DNA of 52,310 nt, from assembly GCF_024494385.1 (NCBI RefSeq), contig NZ_JAEVLT010000033.1:1-52310 (forward strand). Reading direction: 5' to 3'. Of this stretch, positions 1 to 8,252 are shown piece by piece (position 1 is the stretch's first letter; each line of letters starts with the position of its first letter). Source of the stretch: Bacillus sp. EB600 (lineage in GTDB: Bacteria; Bacillota; Bacilli; Bacillales; Cytobacillaceae). The notes under the pieces are model-generated. The model had not been told where the DNA came from. It searched no databases and worked only from the letters and a program-made list of their open reading frames with translations. The position numbers and the translations under genes were made by a program.

Positions 1-90
1 TGAAACCTGTAAAACTGTCCGTAAGAGGCATTATTATGGACAAAAATCGACTTGTTGCGGTCTTTTTTGCTTTAATAGGGGGGAGTGGTC

Positions 91-1752
91 ATGTTGAAAT
101 TTTCAGCCTTGAACAGAGATGCCATTCTAAAGGAAATGGGGGAAGAGGAATTTGATGTACTGGTGGTCGGTGGTGGGATAACAGGCTGTGGAATTGCATT
201 TGATGCTGTAACTAGGGGATTAAAAACGGCTTTAGTGGAAATGCAAGATTTTGCCGGCGGGACATCTAGCCGGTCGACAAAGCTTGTCCATGGCGGTTTG
301 CGTTACTTAAAGCATTTTGAAGTGGGGTTAGTTGCGGAAGTTGGCAAAGAACGTGCGATTGTATATGAAAACGGTCTGCACGTCACAACGCCAGAATGGA
401 TGCTTTTGCCTATCTATAAAGATGGGACGTTTGGAAAGATTGCAACAACAATTGGACTAAGTGTTTATGACTTTTTAGCTGGAGTGAGCAAAGAAGAGCG
501 AAGAATAATTCTGTCTCGAGATGAAACCATTGAAAAGGAGCCGCTTATTAAAAGAGAAGGTTTAATCGGCGGCGGATACTATGTAGAGTATCGCACCGAT
601 GATGCTCGGTTGACCATTGAAGTCATAAAGGAAGCCGTGGAGAACGGGGTTAAAGCCGTCAATTATGCTAAGGTGATTGACCTTTTGTATAAAGAGGGCA
701 TAGTGAGCGGTGCAAGAGTGAAGAACCAAATAGATGGTGTTGTTTACGACATTTATGCAAAAAAAGTCATTAATGCGACGGGGCCATGGGTAGATATGCT
801 TCGAGAAAAAGATCAATCGCTGAGAGGGAAACAACTGCGGCTGACAAAAGGGGTTCATTTGGTATTTGATCAATTGCTGTTTCCCCTAAGGCAGGCAGTT
901 TACTTCGACACGTTGGATGGCCGGATGATATTCGCAATACCGCGCGAAGGGAAAACGTATGTGGGGACAACCGATACCTTCTATAATCAGGATCCGATCA
1001 ATCCGGAAGTCACCTTAGCTGACAAGACGTATCTTATTAATGCGGTCAATTATATGTTTCCTACTCTAAATGTAACGGAAGAGGATATTGAATCAAGCTG
1101 GGCAGGAGTACGGCCGCTGATCTATGAGGAAGCTAAGGGTCCCTCCGAGATTTCCCGAAAGGATGAAATTTGGATATCTAACTCCGGACTTGTTACGATT
1201 GCAGGCGGAAAGCTAACGGGTTATAGAAAGATGGCGGAAACGGTTGTGGACTTCATAGTAAAGCTTTTACAAAAGAAAGAGGGGCAGAATTTTAAAGCTT
1301 GCCAGACAAAACATTTGCCAATTTCAGGCGGGCACTTTTGCAGTTCAGGTAAGTTTCATTCATTGATTGAGTTGAAGGCAAAAGCGGCTGAACTAATTGG
1401 TTTCTCACCAGAACAATATTTAAAATTAGTGAAACGCTACGGATCCAATATTGAGCGTATTTTTGACATTGCCAAAACGTATGATCAAAACAATAAATAC
1501 GGCTTGCCATTAGAGGTGTATGTTCAAATTATGTATGGAATAGAAGAGGAAATGACCGTGAAGCCAGTGGACTTTTTTATCCGCCGAACCGGGGCGTTAT
1601 TATTCGATATTAAATGGGTTTATGAGTGGAAGCAATCAATCCTCGAGATAATGGCAGATTCCTTCGACTGGACAGAGGAGGAGAAAAACAAAGCAGAGAA
1701 AGAACTCGAAACACAGCTAAACAATAAGATAAATCCAGAGGGTAAACTGTAA
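91..1752 (+). CDS. glpD: Aerobic glycerol-3-phosphate dehydrogenase (FAD)
   Basis: This enzyme oxidises sn-glycerol 3-phosphate to dihydroxyacetone phosphate and passes electrons to the membrane quinone pool. The 553-residue protein opens with a dinucleotide-binding glycine motif (GGGITG, about residues 27-32). The family-typical GGTSSRSTKLVHGGLRYL block follows near residues 52-70, and the length fits the family. I chose the ATG at 91 because the strong ribosome binding site (around 77-84) is correctly spaced for it, whereas the GTG at 85 lies too close. Bases 1-84 hold no gene. A weak stem (CCGTAA about 20-25 with TTGCGG about 56-61, one wobble) followed by a T run sits in the leader. That would fit GlpP antitermination as known for B. 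subtilis glpD, but the hairpin is poor and this is inference. Confidence 0.95.
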   Translation: MLKFSALNRDAILKEMGEEEFDVLVVGGGITGCGIAFDAVTRGLKTALVEMQDFAGGTSSRSTKLVHGGLRYLKHFEVGLVAEVGKERAIVYENGLHVTTPEWMLLPIYKDGTFGKIATTIGLSVYDFLAGVSKEERRIILSRDETIEKEPLIKREGLIGGGYYVEYRTDDARLTIEVIKEAVENGVKAVNYAKVIDLLYKEGIVSGARVKNQIDGVVYDIYAKKVINATGPWVDMLREKDQSLRGKQLRLTKGVHLVFDQLLFPLRQAVYFDTLDGRMIFAIPREGKTYVGTTDTFYNQDPINPEVTLADKTYLINAVNYMFPTLNVTEEDIESSWAGVRPLIYEEAKGPSEISRKDEIWISNSGLVTIAGGKLTGYRKMAETVVDFIVKLLQKKEGQNFKACQTKHLPISGGHFCSSGKFHSLIELKAKAAELIGFSPEQYLKLVKRYGSNIERIFDIAKTYDQNNKYGLPLEVYVQIMYGIEEEMTVKPVDFFIRRTGALLFDIKWVYEWKQSILEIMADSFDWTEEEKNKAEKELETQLNNKINPEGKL

Positions 1753-1812
1753 AAGAAACAGGCGCCATCCAGAAAGTTGATAGTGCCTGTCAGCTTCCAT
1801 AAATAAATAAAA

Positions 1813-1834
1813 GAGCGCTTTCGTTTAGGCGCTC
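1813..1834 (-). terminator. Possible terminator of the alpha/beta hydrolase gene
   Basis: GAGCGC and GCGCTC arms form a 6-bp stem whose loop contains the TAA stop of the minus-strand hydrolase. On that strand the stem is followed by a T-rich tract (1799-1812). It may also stop glpD transcription on the plus strand, although no T run follows there. Confidence 0.45.
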
Positions 1835-2556
1835 GCTGTGACAAAGTCGCTGATGTATTTGTTGAAGAGATCTTTTTTTTCGATGTTGCTTAGGTGTCCT
1901 GTGTTTTTTAATAGGGCTGTTTGTGCTCGCCTTATAAAAATTCCCATCATAAATATGTTTATCGAAGGTGTGACCTTATCATGTGTGCTGCCGATCAGAA
2001 GGACAGGCTTCCTGATTGTCGGAAGGATAAAAAAGTAATTGATCCCTACAGATGCTTTTGCAGATTCAATGTATGTGTCCCGAATATGAAAAGCCTTTTT
2101 GGCCTCTTCTTTAAAAGCTGAATCGTACAGCCCTCTTGATACAATGTTGTCCACTAGTTCTTCTTCACCTTTTTGCAGCAGTTTGTTGGATTCGCTGATT
2201 ATTTTATGTCCTAAAATAGCTGGCACATATGAAGTGGTATTTGAAAGGATTAATCCACTAACCATTTCTGGACGCTGCCTATACAATTCCTGAGCAACAA
2301 TTCCACCTAATGACAATCCGCAAATGAAAGCTGAGCTGACGTTTAAGTGCTCCATCAGTTCGATAATGTCTGAAGCAAAGTTCTTAATGGTAAGATCTTC
2401 ATTCAAATCTGTTTCCCCGTGGCCTCTCAAATCAGGAATGATTAACCGATAGTTATTTGCCAGCTCATGCTGTGGAGTCCAGGCTTCTTTCTTACTCCCT
2501 AGACCATGAATAAGAACAATCGGCTTTCCTTTACCTAGATCGTTGAACTTTAACAT
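1825..2556 (-). CDS. Alpha/beta-fold hydrolase
   Basis: A 243-residue alpha/beta hydrolase of unknown substrate. The oxyanion-side motif LIHGLG lies at about residues 15-20. The nucleophile elbow GLSLGG puts the catalytic Ser at about 82, Asp at about 193 (THDKVTP) and His at about 221 (TGHLSN), so the triad is complete. No signal peptide is seen, so it is probably cytosolic. Esterase, lactonase and acyl-hydrolase activities are all possible within the fold. I chose the ATG at 2556 because the upstream GAGGGG is about 9 nt away; the in-frame TTG at 2565 directly abuts it. The gene stands alone, convergent with glpD. Confidence 0.8.
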   Translation of the reverse strand: MLKFNDLGKGKPIVLIHGLGSKKEAWTPQHELANNYRLIIPDLRGHGETDLNEDLTIKNFASDIIELMEHLNVSSAFICGLSLGGIVAQELYRQRPEMVSGLILSNTTSYVPAILGHKIISESNKLLQKGEEELVDNIVSRGLYDSAFKEEAKKAFHIRDTYIESAKASVGINYFFILPTIRKPVLLIGSTHDKVTPSINIFMMGIFIRRAQTALLKNTGHLSNIEKKDLFNKYISDFVTASA

Positions 2557-2848
2557 TATCAACAACCCCTCATTTCATTCCCTCAAAAAGCAATCTTTGT
2601 TATTTCTAGGCATTATGGTTTTGGAGGGAGCTATTTATTAAAACAGTATGAACAACAGATTGCTAAACCAAACCACTTCAACTGCAAAAAATTGAAACCA
2701 GCCTATTTTTTTCCTTATAACCAAAAATAACTTTATTTTATCCCCCTGCCGACTGTTTGGAGGCGCCCTGAGGTTTCAAGAGTAATGGGTAACAAAATTT
2801 TGCATTCCGAAATAAATGAAATCATTACAATATTTTTCCTTATAAGAT

Positions 2849-2867
2849 AGCGCTTGCGCTTTTCTTT
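2849..2867 (+). repeat. Vestigial 3' end of the intergenic repeat
   Basis: AGCGCTTGCGCTTTTCTTT closely matches the last 19 bases of the full repeat copies. It lies 37 bp upstream of a complete copy, so it may be the remnant of a second insertion or of a tandem duplication. Confidence 0.4.
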
Positions 2868-2903
2868 AAAAAAGATAAATACAAATTCTTGACTTTGAGA
2901 ATT

Positions 2904-3052
2904 GTCTAGCTCCAGCGCCCAGCGACTAGTGGACTTCGCTCACCTCCTTACGATAAGTCAAGCACGAATGCGCTTCCGCTCTTCGTGTTTCCTTTATCTC
3001 ATACGGTGCGCTCCAGTCCATACGTCGCTAAACGGGCGCTTACGCTTTTCTT
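2904..3052 (+). repeat. Intergenic structured repeat, copy A
   Basis: A roughly 149-bp element sharing most positions with copies at 5291-5439 and 43337-43484. The ends are complementary: AGCGCCC at 2914-2920 pairs with GGGCGCT at 3034-3040, and AGCGAC at 2921-2926 pairs with GTCGCT at 3024-3029. An internal hairpin pairs CACGAA with TTCGTG around a GCG/CGC stem. It sits between genes and has no long ORF conserved across copies. Similar elements are, as I recall, common between genes in Bacillaceae; I cannot assign a name or function. Confidence 0.75.
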
Positions 3053-3234
3053 ATGAAAACGGATTATAAATGACTTTATATTCTTATGCAGAAAGAGAAA
3101 TATAGTGCTAGTACCGTGAAAAATCATTCATAGAAATAAATTTACTCTTTTTTTAAAGATGCGGGCATTCACCGTTCCACTATTTTCATCCTTTCATAAC
3201 TTGTACCAAACGTTATGAAAGGAATAGATAAGCA

Positions 3235-4566
3235 ATGTTTGGATATTCAATGGTACAAATGGTACGGGCCCATGCTCATAAGCTGGATGGATCTGTTCGG
3301 GAAGAGATTTTAAATCTCTATAAACCGTTCAAAAGGATGCCATGTTTTTTGCATAAATTCTTTGAGAATTCCATTAAAAAAAGGAAAAAACTTTCACTCA
3401 TTATTGAATTTGAGAATAGCTGTCATGAGGTGGGACGGAACCAAATAAATGATATCTTGAAAAAACATAAAAATAATCGCATAAAGCATGAATTTCCAAG
3501 AGTTTTTTGCTGTAGTACGGAGATGACGCCAACGGGATTAGAGGAGGTTCTCTCAAGCTGTAGCCATATTCGGAGGGTGTATTTAAACAGGGATGTTCGT
3601 GCACTTCTTGATGTAGCGGTACCTTCTGCAAATGCAAAAAATATTGTAAAAAACAATACATCACTAACAGGAAAGGGAGTAACTATCGCTATCGTGGATA
3701 CAGGTATTTATCCACACCAGGATCTTTCAGGGAGAATTATAGGATTTAAGGATTTTATTAAAAATAAGACAGCGCCATATGATGATAATGGTCACGGTAC
3801 TCACTGTGCAGGAGACGCCGCGGGAAACGGTGCTGCTTCCAAATTTAAATATGCAGGACCGGCCCCAGAGGCAAACCTTATAGGGGTGAAAGTCTTAAAT
3901 AATAATGGATCTGGGTCATTAGAGACGATAATGCAGGGGATTGAGTGGTGCATCCAATATAACGAGAATAACCGATTGAAAAAAATTGATATCATCAGCA
4001 TGTCATTAGGAAGTACAGCCCAGACCTATACCAACGAAAATGAGGATCCAATGGTAAAAATCGTTGAAAAAGCCTGGACCGCTGGAATTGTCGTATGTGT
4101 TGCTGCTGGAAATGATGGCCCAGAAGCGAGAACGATCAGCAGTCCTGGTATAAGTAATCAGGTCATTACCGTTGGGGCACTTGATGATCGTGATACAACT
4201 GGAACAAACAAGGATGATGACATTGCAAGCTTCTCAAGTAGGGGTCCAACGCTTTATGGAGTTACAAAACCGGATATTGTAGCTCCAGGGGTAAATATTG
4301 TTTCATTAAGGTCACCTAAGTCTTCCTTGGACAGGCAGCAAAAAGCCAATCGAGTAGGAAGATATTACTTTGTTTTATCAGGTACCTCAATGGCTACTCC
4401 CATATGTGCCGGCGTCGTTGCATTGATTAAACAATGGAAACCTGACGTATCACCTCAGGAAGTAAAAGACATTCTGAAAAATGGCGCCGATTTATGGAGA
4501 GACAGGGATCCTAACACATATGGGGCTGGATACATTAATGCGGGGAATTCGATTCGGTTACTTTGA
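3235..4566 (+). CDS. aprX: S8 family serine protease AprX
   Basis: A subtilisin-like protease without an N-terminal signal peptide, consistent with the intracellular AprX type. Its 443 residues match B. subtilis AprX in length, and I recognise strong similarity throughout, including the MFGYSMVQMVRA start. The catalytic triad is Asp155 (VDTGIYP), His187 (NGHGTH) and Ser385 (GTSMATP), with the oxyanion Asn at about 293 (AAGNDGP). Residues 1-140 form the family's N-terminal extension. The ribosome binding site AAAGGA is about 11 nt from the ATG, slightly long, but the conserved N-terminus supports this start. The substrate is unknown; expression of this family is usually late in growth. Confidence 0.93.
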   Translation: MFGYSMVQMVRAHAHKLDGSVREEILNLYKPFKRMPCFLHKFFENSIKKRKKLSLIIEFENSCHEVGRNQINDILKKHKNNRIKHEFPRVFCCSTEMTPTGLEEVLSSCSHIRRVYLNRDVRALLDVAVPSANAKNIVKNNTSLTGKGVTIAIVDTGIYPHQDLSGRIIGFKDFIKNKTAPYDDNGHGTHCAGDAAGNGAASKFKYAGPAPEANLIGVKVLNNNGSGSLETIMQGIEWCIQYNENNRLKKIDIISMSLGSTAQTYTNENEDPMVKIVEKAWTAGIVVCVAAGNDGPEARTISSPGISNQVITVGALDDRDTTGTNKDDDIASFSSRGPTLYGVTKPDIVAPGVNIVSLRSPKSSLDRQQKANRVGRYYFVLSGTSMATPICAGVVALIKQWKPDVSPQEVKDILKNGADLWRDRDPNTYGAGYINAGNSIRLL

Positions 4567-4661
4567 TAAATATCGGACAAAAAATAAGTAAGCTTTTAAA
4601 TGATCCAGGGAATGGTAAAATAAAGAAACATAGATGCTTATCTAATCGGAGGATGCCTCAA

Positions 4662-5198
4662 ATGGATGTAATTGAAAAAGCACTCATGATGGCAAGTCAG
4701 GCACATGAGAATCAATACCGAAAAAAAACAAAAATTCCCTATATCACTCATCCTGTTGCTGTGGGGATGATTTTAATGAAAGCAGGTTATGGGGATGATC
4801 TTGTTGCAGCTGGAATCCTGCATGATACGGTTGAAGACACCCCCCTCACTTTGGCTGATATTGAGGAATCATTTGGACCAAAGATTGCAAAAATTGTTGA
4901 GGGCTGTTCCGAACCGGATAAATCACTTCCTTGGGAGGAAAGGAAGAATCATACAATTGAATTCCTAAAGACAGCCCCGCTTGAGACTCGTGCCGTTGTA
5001 TCTGCAGACAAACTGCATAATATTCGATCAATCATCGATGATTATGAACAACAGGGGGAAGAGGTTTGGAATAAGTTTAAGCGCGGGAGGGACCAGCAAA
5101 AGTGGTACTACACGAAAGTACTTGAAAGTCTAGGATTCCAATCTCATTTTCAGTTATTAGATAAATTAAAAATAGAGGTCGATCGGTTATTCAAATAA
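4662..5198 (+). CDS. HD-domain hydrolase, MESH1/RelA-SpoT hydrolase-like
   Basis: A 178-residue single-domain HD protein resembling stand-alone (p)ppGpp hydrolases of the MESH1/SAH type in length and motif spacing. Metal ligands are His30 (ITHPVAV), His54-Asp55 (ILHDTVEDT) and Asp116 (SADKLHN). No synthetase, TGS or ACT domain is present, so it can only be hydrolytic. Pyrophosphate removal from (p)ppGpp is the family activity; NADPH phosphatase activity is also known for MESH1, so the substrate is inferred. I chose the ATG at 4662 because GGAGG lies about 8 nt upstream; the reading frame runs open back into the aprX end without a better site. It lies about 95 bp after aprX and is closed by a strong terminator. 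Confidence 0.8.
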   Translation: MDVIEKALMMASQAHENQYRKKTKIPYITHPVAVGMILMKAGYGDDLVAAGILHDTVEDTPLTLADIEESFGPKIAKIVEGCSEPDKSLPWEERKNHTIEFLKTAPLETRAVVSADKLHNIRSIIDDYEQQGEEVWNKFKRGRDQQKWYYTKVLESLGFQSHFQLLDKLKIEVDRLFK

Positions 5199-5200
5199 TC

Positions 5201-5250
5201 AAAGGGACGGATCTCTTGCTTTTAAAAGCAAGAGATCCGTCCCTTTTTTT
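5201..5250 (+). terminator. Strong Rho-independent terminator
   Basis: A perfect 23-bp inverted repeat (5201-5223 with 5224-5246) runs directly into a T tract. Stem length and symmetry make it one of the strongest hairpins in the window. It closes the HD hydrolase gene. Confidence 0.9.
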
Positions 5251-5290
5251 CACAATATAAGAAAGTTTAAAGTTTTGAACATAGATAACT

Positions 5291-5439
5291 GTCTAGCTCC
5301 AGCGCCCAGCGACTAGTGTACTTCGCCCACCTCCCTACGATAAGTCAAGCACGAATGCGCTTCCGCTCTTCGTGTTTCCTTTATCTCAGTCGGTGTGCTC
5401 CAGTCCTGTCGTGCGCTAAACGGGCGCTTTTGCTTTTCT
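5291..5439 (+). repeat. Intergenic structured repeat, copy B
   Basis: Second copy of the roughly 149-bp element. The closing stem AGCGCCC (5301-5307) with GGGCGCT (5422-5428) is kept. The inner stem AGCGAC pairs with GTGCGCT if one G bulges. The internal CACGAA/TTCGTG hairpin is identical to copy A. The copy lies between a terminator and a small ORF. Confidence 0.75.
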
Positions 5440-5480
5440 ATTTTGCAGGAAATAATAAAAGCAAAAGGGGGTGTTGTAAA

Positions 5481-5618
5481 TTGACGAATATTATCGATGG
5501 CATGGATGCAGCGAGATTTCAAGCACCGAACTCTAGTAATAACAAGCTTAAAAAGAAGATAAATGAAGAAGAGAAGAAAATGCCGATGGTTGTAAGAAAC
5601 CTAAAAAATGGGTCATGA
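5481..5618 (+). CDS. Small hypothetical protein (45 aa)
   Basis: A TTG-initiated ORF of 45 codons encoding a charged, Lys/Glu-rich peptide with a central KLKKKINEEEKK stretch. A strong AAAGGGGGTG ribosome binding site lies about 7-10 nt upstream, and a good terminator follows at 5651-5685. Together these suggest a real transcript. I recognise no family. The same frame continues upstream into repeat copy B, but that part is repeat sequence with no start signal, so I exclude it. An ATG ten codons in would be an alternative start. Confidence 0.4.
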   Translation: MTNIIDGMDAARFQAPNSSNNKLKKKINEEEKKMPMVVRNLKNGS

Positions 5619-5992
5619 AATGAAAAAAACAATCTTTCAAAAATAGCATAAAGAAGGGCTCGGAGAAGACTTCGGGCCCTTCTTTACATGCGAAATACAT
5701 AAAAGGTCAGTGCCATGTAATTTTTTTAAAATAATTTATTAGTATATATCCAATAATTACTGAATGGGTTGGCTATGATCCATGATATGAACCATTTCTA
5801 TATCAAACTGCGATAGCTTTCATCTAAATTATATATTGTTAATATGAATAAAATGAGTTAAAATGAATTTATGTTATTTTAAGAAAGTTTTGGATAAAGA
5901 TTTCTCTATATTAATATAGTGTAAATCAAAAAGCATATAGCAATGAAAACATCAGCTTGTGCATTTATTATTAATAGATTGGAGTGGTACAA
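5619..5992. other. Intergenic region before the symporter gene
   Basis: The stretch contains the terminator of the small ORF (5651-5685) and then AT-rich DNA. A 14-bp perfect palindrome at 5906-5919 (CTATATTAATATAG) lies in the presumed symporter promoter area. No further gene is seen. Confidence 0.5.
5651..5685 (+). terminator. Rho-independent terminator after the small ORF
   Basis: AAGAAGGGC and GCCCTTCTT arms enclose a loop of about 15 nt, ending in TTCTTT. It indicates that something transcribed rightward ends here; the 45-aa ORF is the only candidate. Confidence 0.7.
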
Positions 5993-7240
5993 ATGAAAAA
6001 GGTCAGCCTAGCATGGCAAATTTTTATTGGCTTAGTTCTTGGTATTATTATTGGTGCGGTCTTTTACGGAAATCCGCATTTGGAGCAAGTATTACAGCCA
6101 ATTGGGAATATATTCCTAAGACTAATTAAAATGATTGTTGTTCCTATTGTCATTTCATGCCTTGTCGTTGGAGTAGCAGGGGCAGGAGATATGAAGTCAC
6201 TAGGGAAGCTCGGCGGAAAAACGCTTATATATTTTGAGGTTATTACAACGATCGCCATCGTTGTTGGGCTTCTTACAGCGAATATTTTTCACCCGGGTAC
6301 AGGTGTTGACCGTTCCCAACTTATTAAATCAGACATTAGCTCTTATATAACGACTGAAAAAACAACAGCGTCACATTCAAAGATTGATACATTTGTAAAT
6401 ATCGTCCCTACCAATGTCGTTCAGGCATTTGCAAATGGCGATATGTTAGCCATTATTTTCTTCTCAGTTATGTTTGGACTTGGCGTTTCTGCTATTGGAG
6501 AAAAAGGTGCTCCGATATTAGCATTTTTTAGGGGAACAGCAGATGCGATGTTCTATGTAACAAATCAGATTATGAAGATCGCTCCATTAGGTGTTTTTGC
6601 ATTAATAGGTGTAACTGTTTCAAAATTTGGTTTAGCATCTCTAATCCCGCTCGGAAAACTTGTGCTGGTTGTATACGGCGCAATGATATTCTTTATTATC
6701 GTTGTTATGGGAATTGTTGCTAAAATTGCTGGATATAACATTTTCAAATTGTTAAGTTATTTAAAAGACGAATTAATTTTAGGTTATTCAACAGCCAGCT
6801 CCGAAACCGTACTTCCAAGAATAATGGAGAAAATGGAAAGGATCGGCTGTCCAAAGGCGATTACATCCTTTGTTATCCCAACTGGTTATTCCTTTAATCT
6901 TGATGGATCAACATTATATCAGGCAATCGCAGCCTTGTTTATTGCCCAAATGTATGGAATTCATTTGAGCATTGGTCACCAAATTACATTGGTGCTTATC
7001 TTGATGATCACTTCTAAAGGTATTGCAGGAGTTCCAGGCGTTTCGATTGTTGTTCTTCTTTCTACATTAGGAAGTGTGGGTATTCCAGTTGAAGGTCTAG
7101 CATTTATTTTAGGTGTTGACCGAATTCTTGATATGGCACGTACATGTGTGAATGTTGTTGGAAACTCCTTAGCTGCCATTGTTATTTCAAAATGGGAAGG
7201 TCATAAGCTTAAAGATCATGCCGAGCAACAAGCAGCCTAA
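5993..7240 (+). CDS. gltT: Proton/glutamate symporter, DAACS family
   Basis: A 415-residue inner-membrane carrier of the dicarboxylate/amino acid:cation symporter family, importing glutamate or aspartate. Family landmarks in order: the serine-rich re-entrant hairpin 1 (YSTASSETVLP), the TM7 unwound motif as NLDGS (usually NMDGT), hairpin 2 (GIAGVPG) and the TM8 substrate/cation motif (DMARTCVNVVGN). About eight membrane segments plus two hairpins are evident. The ATG at 5993 is preceded by GGAGTG about 8 nt away; the GTG at 5984 overlaps that site. GltT and GltP cannot be told apart with certainty, and C4-dicarboxylate specificity is less likely. The gene is monocistronic with its own terminator. 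Confidence 0.9.
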   Translation: MKKVSLAWQIFIGLVLGIIIGAVFYGNPHLEQVLQPIGNIFLRLIKMIVVPIVISCLVVGVAGAGDMKSLGKLGGKTLIYFEVITTIAIVVGLLTANIFHPGTGVDRSQLIKSDISSYITTEKTTASHSKIDTFVNIVPTNVVQAFANGDMLAIIFFSVMFGLGVSAIGEKGAPILAFFRGTADAMFYVTNQIMKIAPLGVFALIGVTVSKFGLASLIPLGKLVLVVYGAMIFFIIVVMGIVAKIAGYNIFKLLSYLKDELILGYSTASSETVLPRIMEKMERIGCPKAITSFVIPTGYSFNLDGSTLYQAIAALFIAQMYGIHLSIGHQITLVLILMITSKGIAGVPGVSIVVLLSTLGSVGIPVEGLAFILGVDRILDMARTCVNVVGNSLAAIVISKWEGHKLKDHAEQQAA

Positions 7241-7276
7241 AGCTATAATTTATATTAATGATATTAGATAAACAAC

Positions 7277-7317
7277 AAAGCCTGTTTCTCGATTTTTCGG
7301 AAACAGGCTTTTTTTTT
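7277..7317 (+). terminator. Terminator of the glutamate symporter gene
   Basis: AAAGCCTGTTTC pairs perfectly with GAAACAGGCTTT around an 11-nt loop and is followed by a run of nine T. Confidence 0.9.
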
Positions 7318-7319
7318 CG

Positions 7320-7406
7320 GAGCATCCTGGTGTTTATGAAGCGAACTTGCTTGCACTAGACCCGAAAGATCCTGATGTCCAAGCGTCGGGAGGGAAAATT
7401 GTTTGA
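7320..7406 (+). pseudogene. Possible short coding remnant
   Basis: Directly after the symporter terminator an open frame of 28 codons ends in TGA at 7404-7406. Its composition looks protein-like (it ends PKDPDVQASGGKIV) but it has no start codon or ribosome binding site and begins inside the terminator. It could be the C-terminal stump of a lost gene, or chance. I recognise no family. Confidence 0.2.
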
Positions 7407-7488
7407 GGGAAATTTGGACATAGGATAGTAAAGCAAACCTAGCTATAATATGATTAGAATACAAATTGAAGATAAAAGGATGATAGCG

Positions 7489-8094
7489 GTGAGCAAACAA
7501 AAAAAACTAGGTTTGCTAGTAGATGTTGAAACAACGGGATTAGGGCCTGATTCAGATGAGATCATTGAACTTGCATTAAAATTATTTTCCTATCGAAGTG
7601 ATTCTGGTGAAGTCATCGACATTCTAGAAGAAGATTCATTTCTACGAGAGCCGACATCAAATTCTGCTCTAAAAAATTACAACCAGGCATATAGAGTTCA
7701 CGGCATTCCGTTTGAGTCGGTACGGGGAAAAAGCTTTTATGATGTGAAGATTAAAACTTATTTTCACAGGACAGACTCTGTGTTTGCACACAATGCTTCC
7801 TTCGACCGCAGCTTTTTATACCGGTTATACCCAGAAATCAATGATTTAAAGTGGTTTTGTACCATGCGTGGTGTCCCATGGAAAAAATATGGATTCCCGA
7901 ATGGAAAGCTGCTTACCCTCTTACAATCACATCAGATAACGGATTATCAAACACACCGTGCCATGGACGATATTACATATCTGTTAGAGCTCCTCAAAAA
8001 GACCAGCCCAAATGGGAATCTTTATTTACGCGAGATACTTGAAAATGGTCCAATGAGAAAATATCAGCCGACTGGTCAAGCAAAGATGGGCTAG
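7489..8094 (+). CDS. DEDDh 3'-5' exonuclease (DnaQ-like)
   Basis: A 201-residue stand-alone exonuclease domain of the DnaQ/RNase T fold. Catalytic acids are visible as D12-x-E14 (VDVETTG), D106 (HNASFD) and H156 with D161 (HRAMDD), so the DEDDh set is complete. It should remove nucleotides from 3' ends of DNA or RNA; whether it acts in repair, proofreading or RNA turnover is not shown. I chose the GTG at 7489 because AAAAGGA lies about 8 nt upstream; ATG codons at 7450 and 7480 have no suitably spaced site. It lies alone between two terminators. Confidence 0.8.
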   Translation: MSKQKKLGLLVDVETTGLGPDSDEIIELALKLFSYRSDSGEVIDILEEDSFLREPTSNSALKNYNQAYRVHGIPFESVRGKSFYDVKIKTYFHRTDSVFAHNASFDRSFLYRLYPEINDLKWFCTMRGVPWKKYGFPNGKLLTLLQSHQITDYQTHRAMDDITYLLELLKKTSPNGNLYLREILENGPMRKYQPTGQAKMG

Positions 8095-8111
8095 AGAAAA
8101 ATAAATTGGGT

Positions 8112-8147
8112 AAGCAGGACTGGGGCGGCATTTGCCTAGTCCTGCTT
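8112..8147 (+). terminator. Terminator of the exonuclease gene
   Basis: AAGCAGGACT and AGTCCTGCTT form a 10-bp stem with a 16-nt loop, followed by a short T-rich end. Confidence 0.75.
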
Positions 8148-8252
8148 CTTTGTATACCGTACTTGAACTGAAAAATATACAAATTATCTGAAAAGGCAAC
8201 ATATAAATGTTACAATTAAGTGAATTAAAAATACATTTATATGGTGATCAAC

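Larger units (their letters stand above)
2557..3234. other. Gene-free region containing an intergenic repeat
   Basis: I see no convincing gene here. The stretch contains a short vestige of a repeat end (2849-2867) and a full repeat copy (2904-3052). Beyond that it is AT-rich DNA leading to the aprX promoter, which I could not resolve. Confidence 0.6.

Noticed and set aside
1838..2293. Several plus-strand frames opposite the alpha/beta hydrolase
   Set aside because: All overlap the hydrolase, which has a complete catalytic triad; none has a family pattern.
5201..5250. Very long perfect palindrome
   Set aside because: It looked like a possible regulatory site, but its position after a gene and its T run make it an ordinary strong terminator.
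5316..5480. Long upstream part of a 100-codon frame
   Set aside because: It lies within repeat copy B and has no ribosome binding site; the same segment in the other copies has no matching frame. Only the last 45 codons are kept.
7264..7500. 78-codon minus-strand frame
   Set aside because: It starts in the exonuclease 5' end, crosses the symporter terminator and has no start signal.
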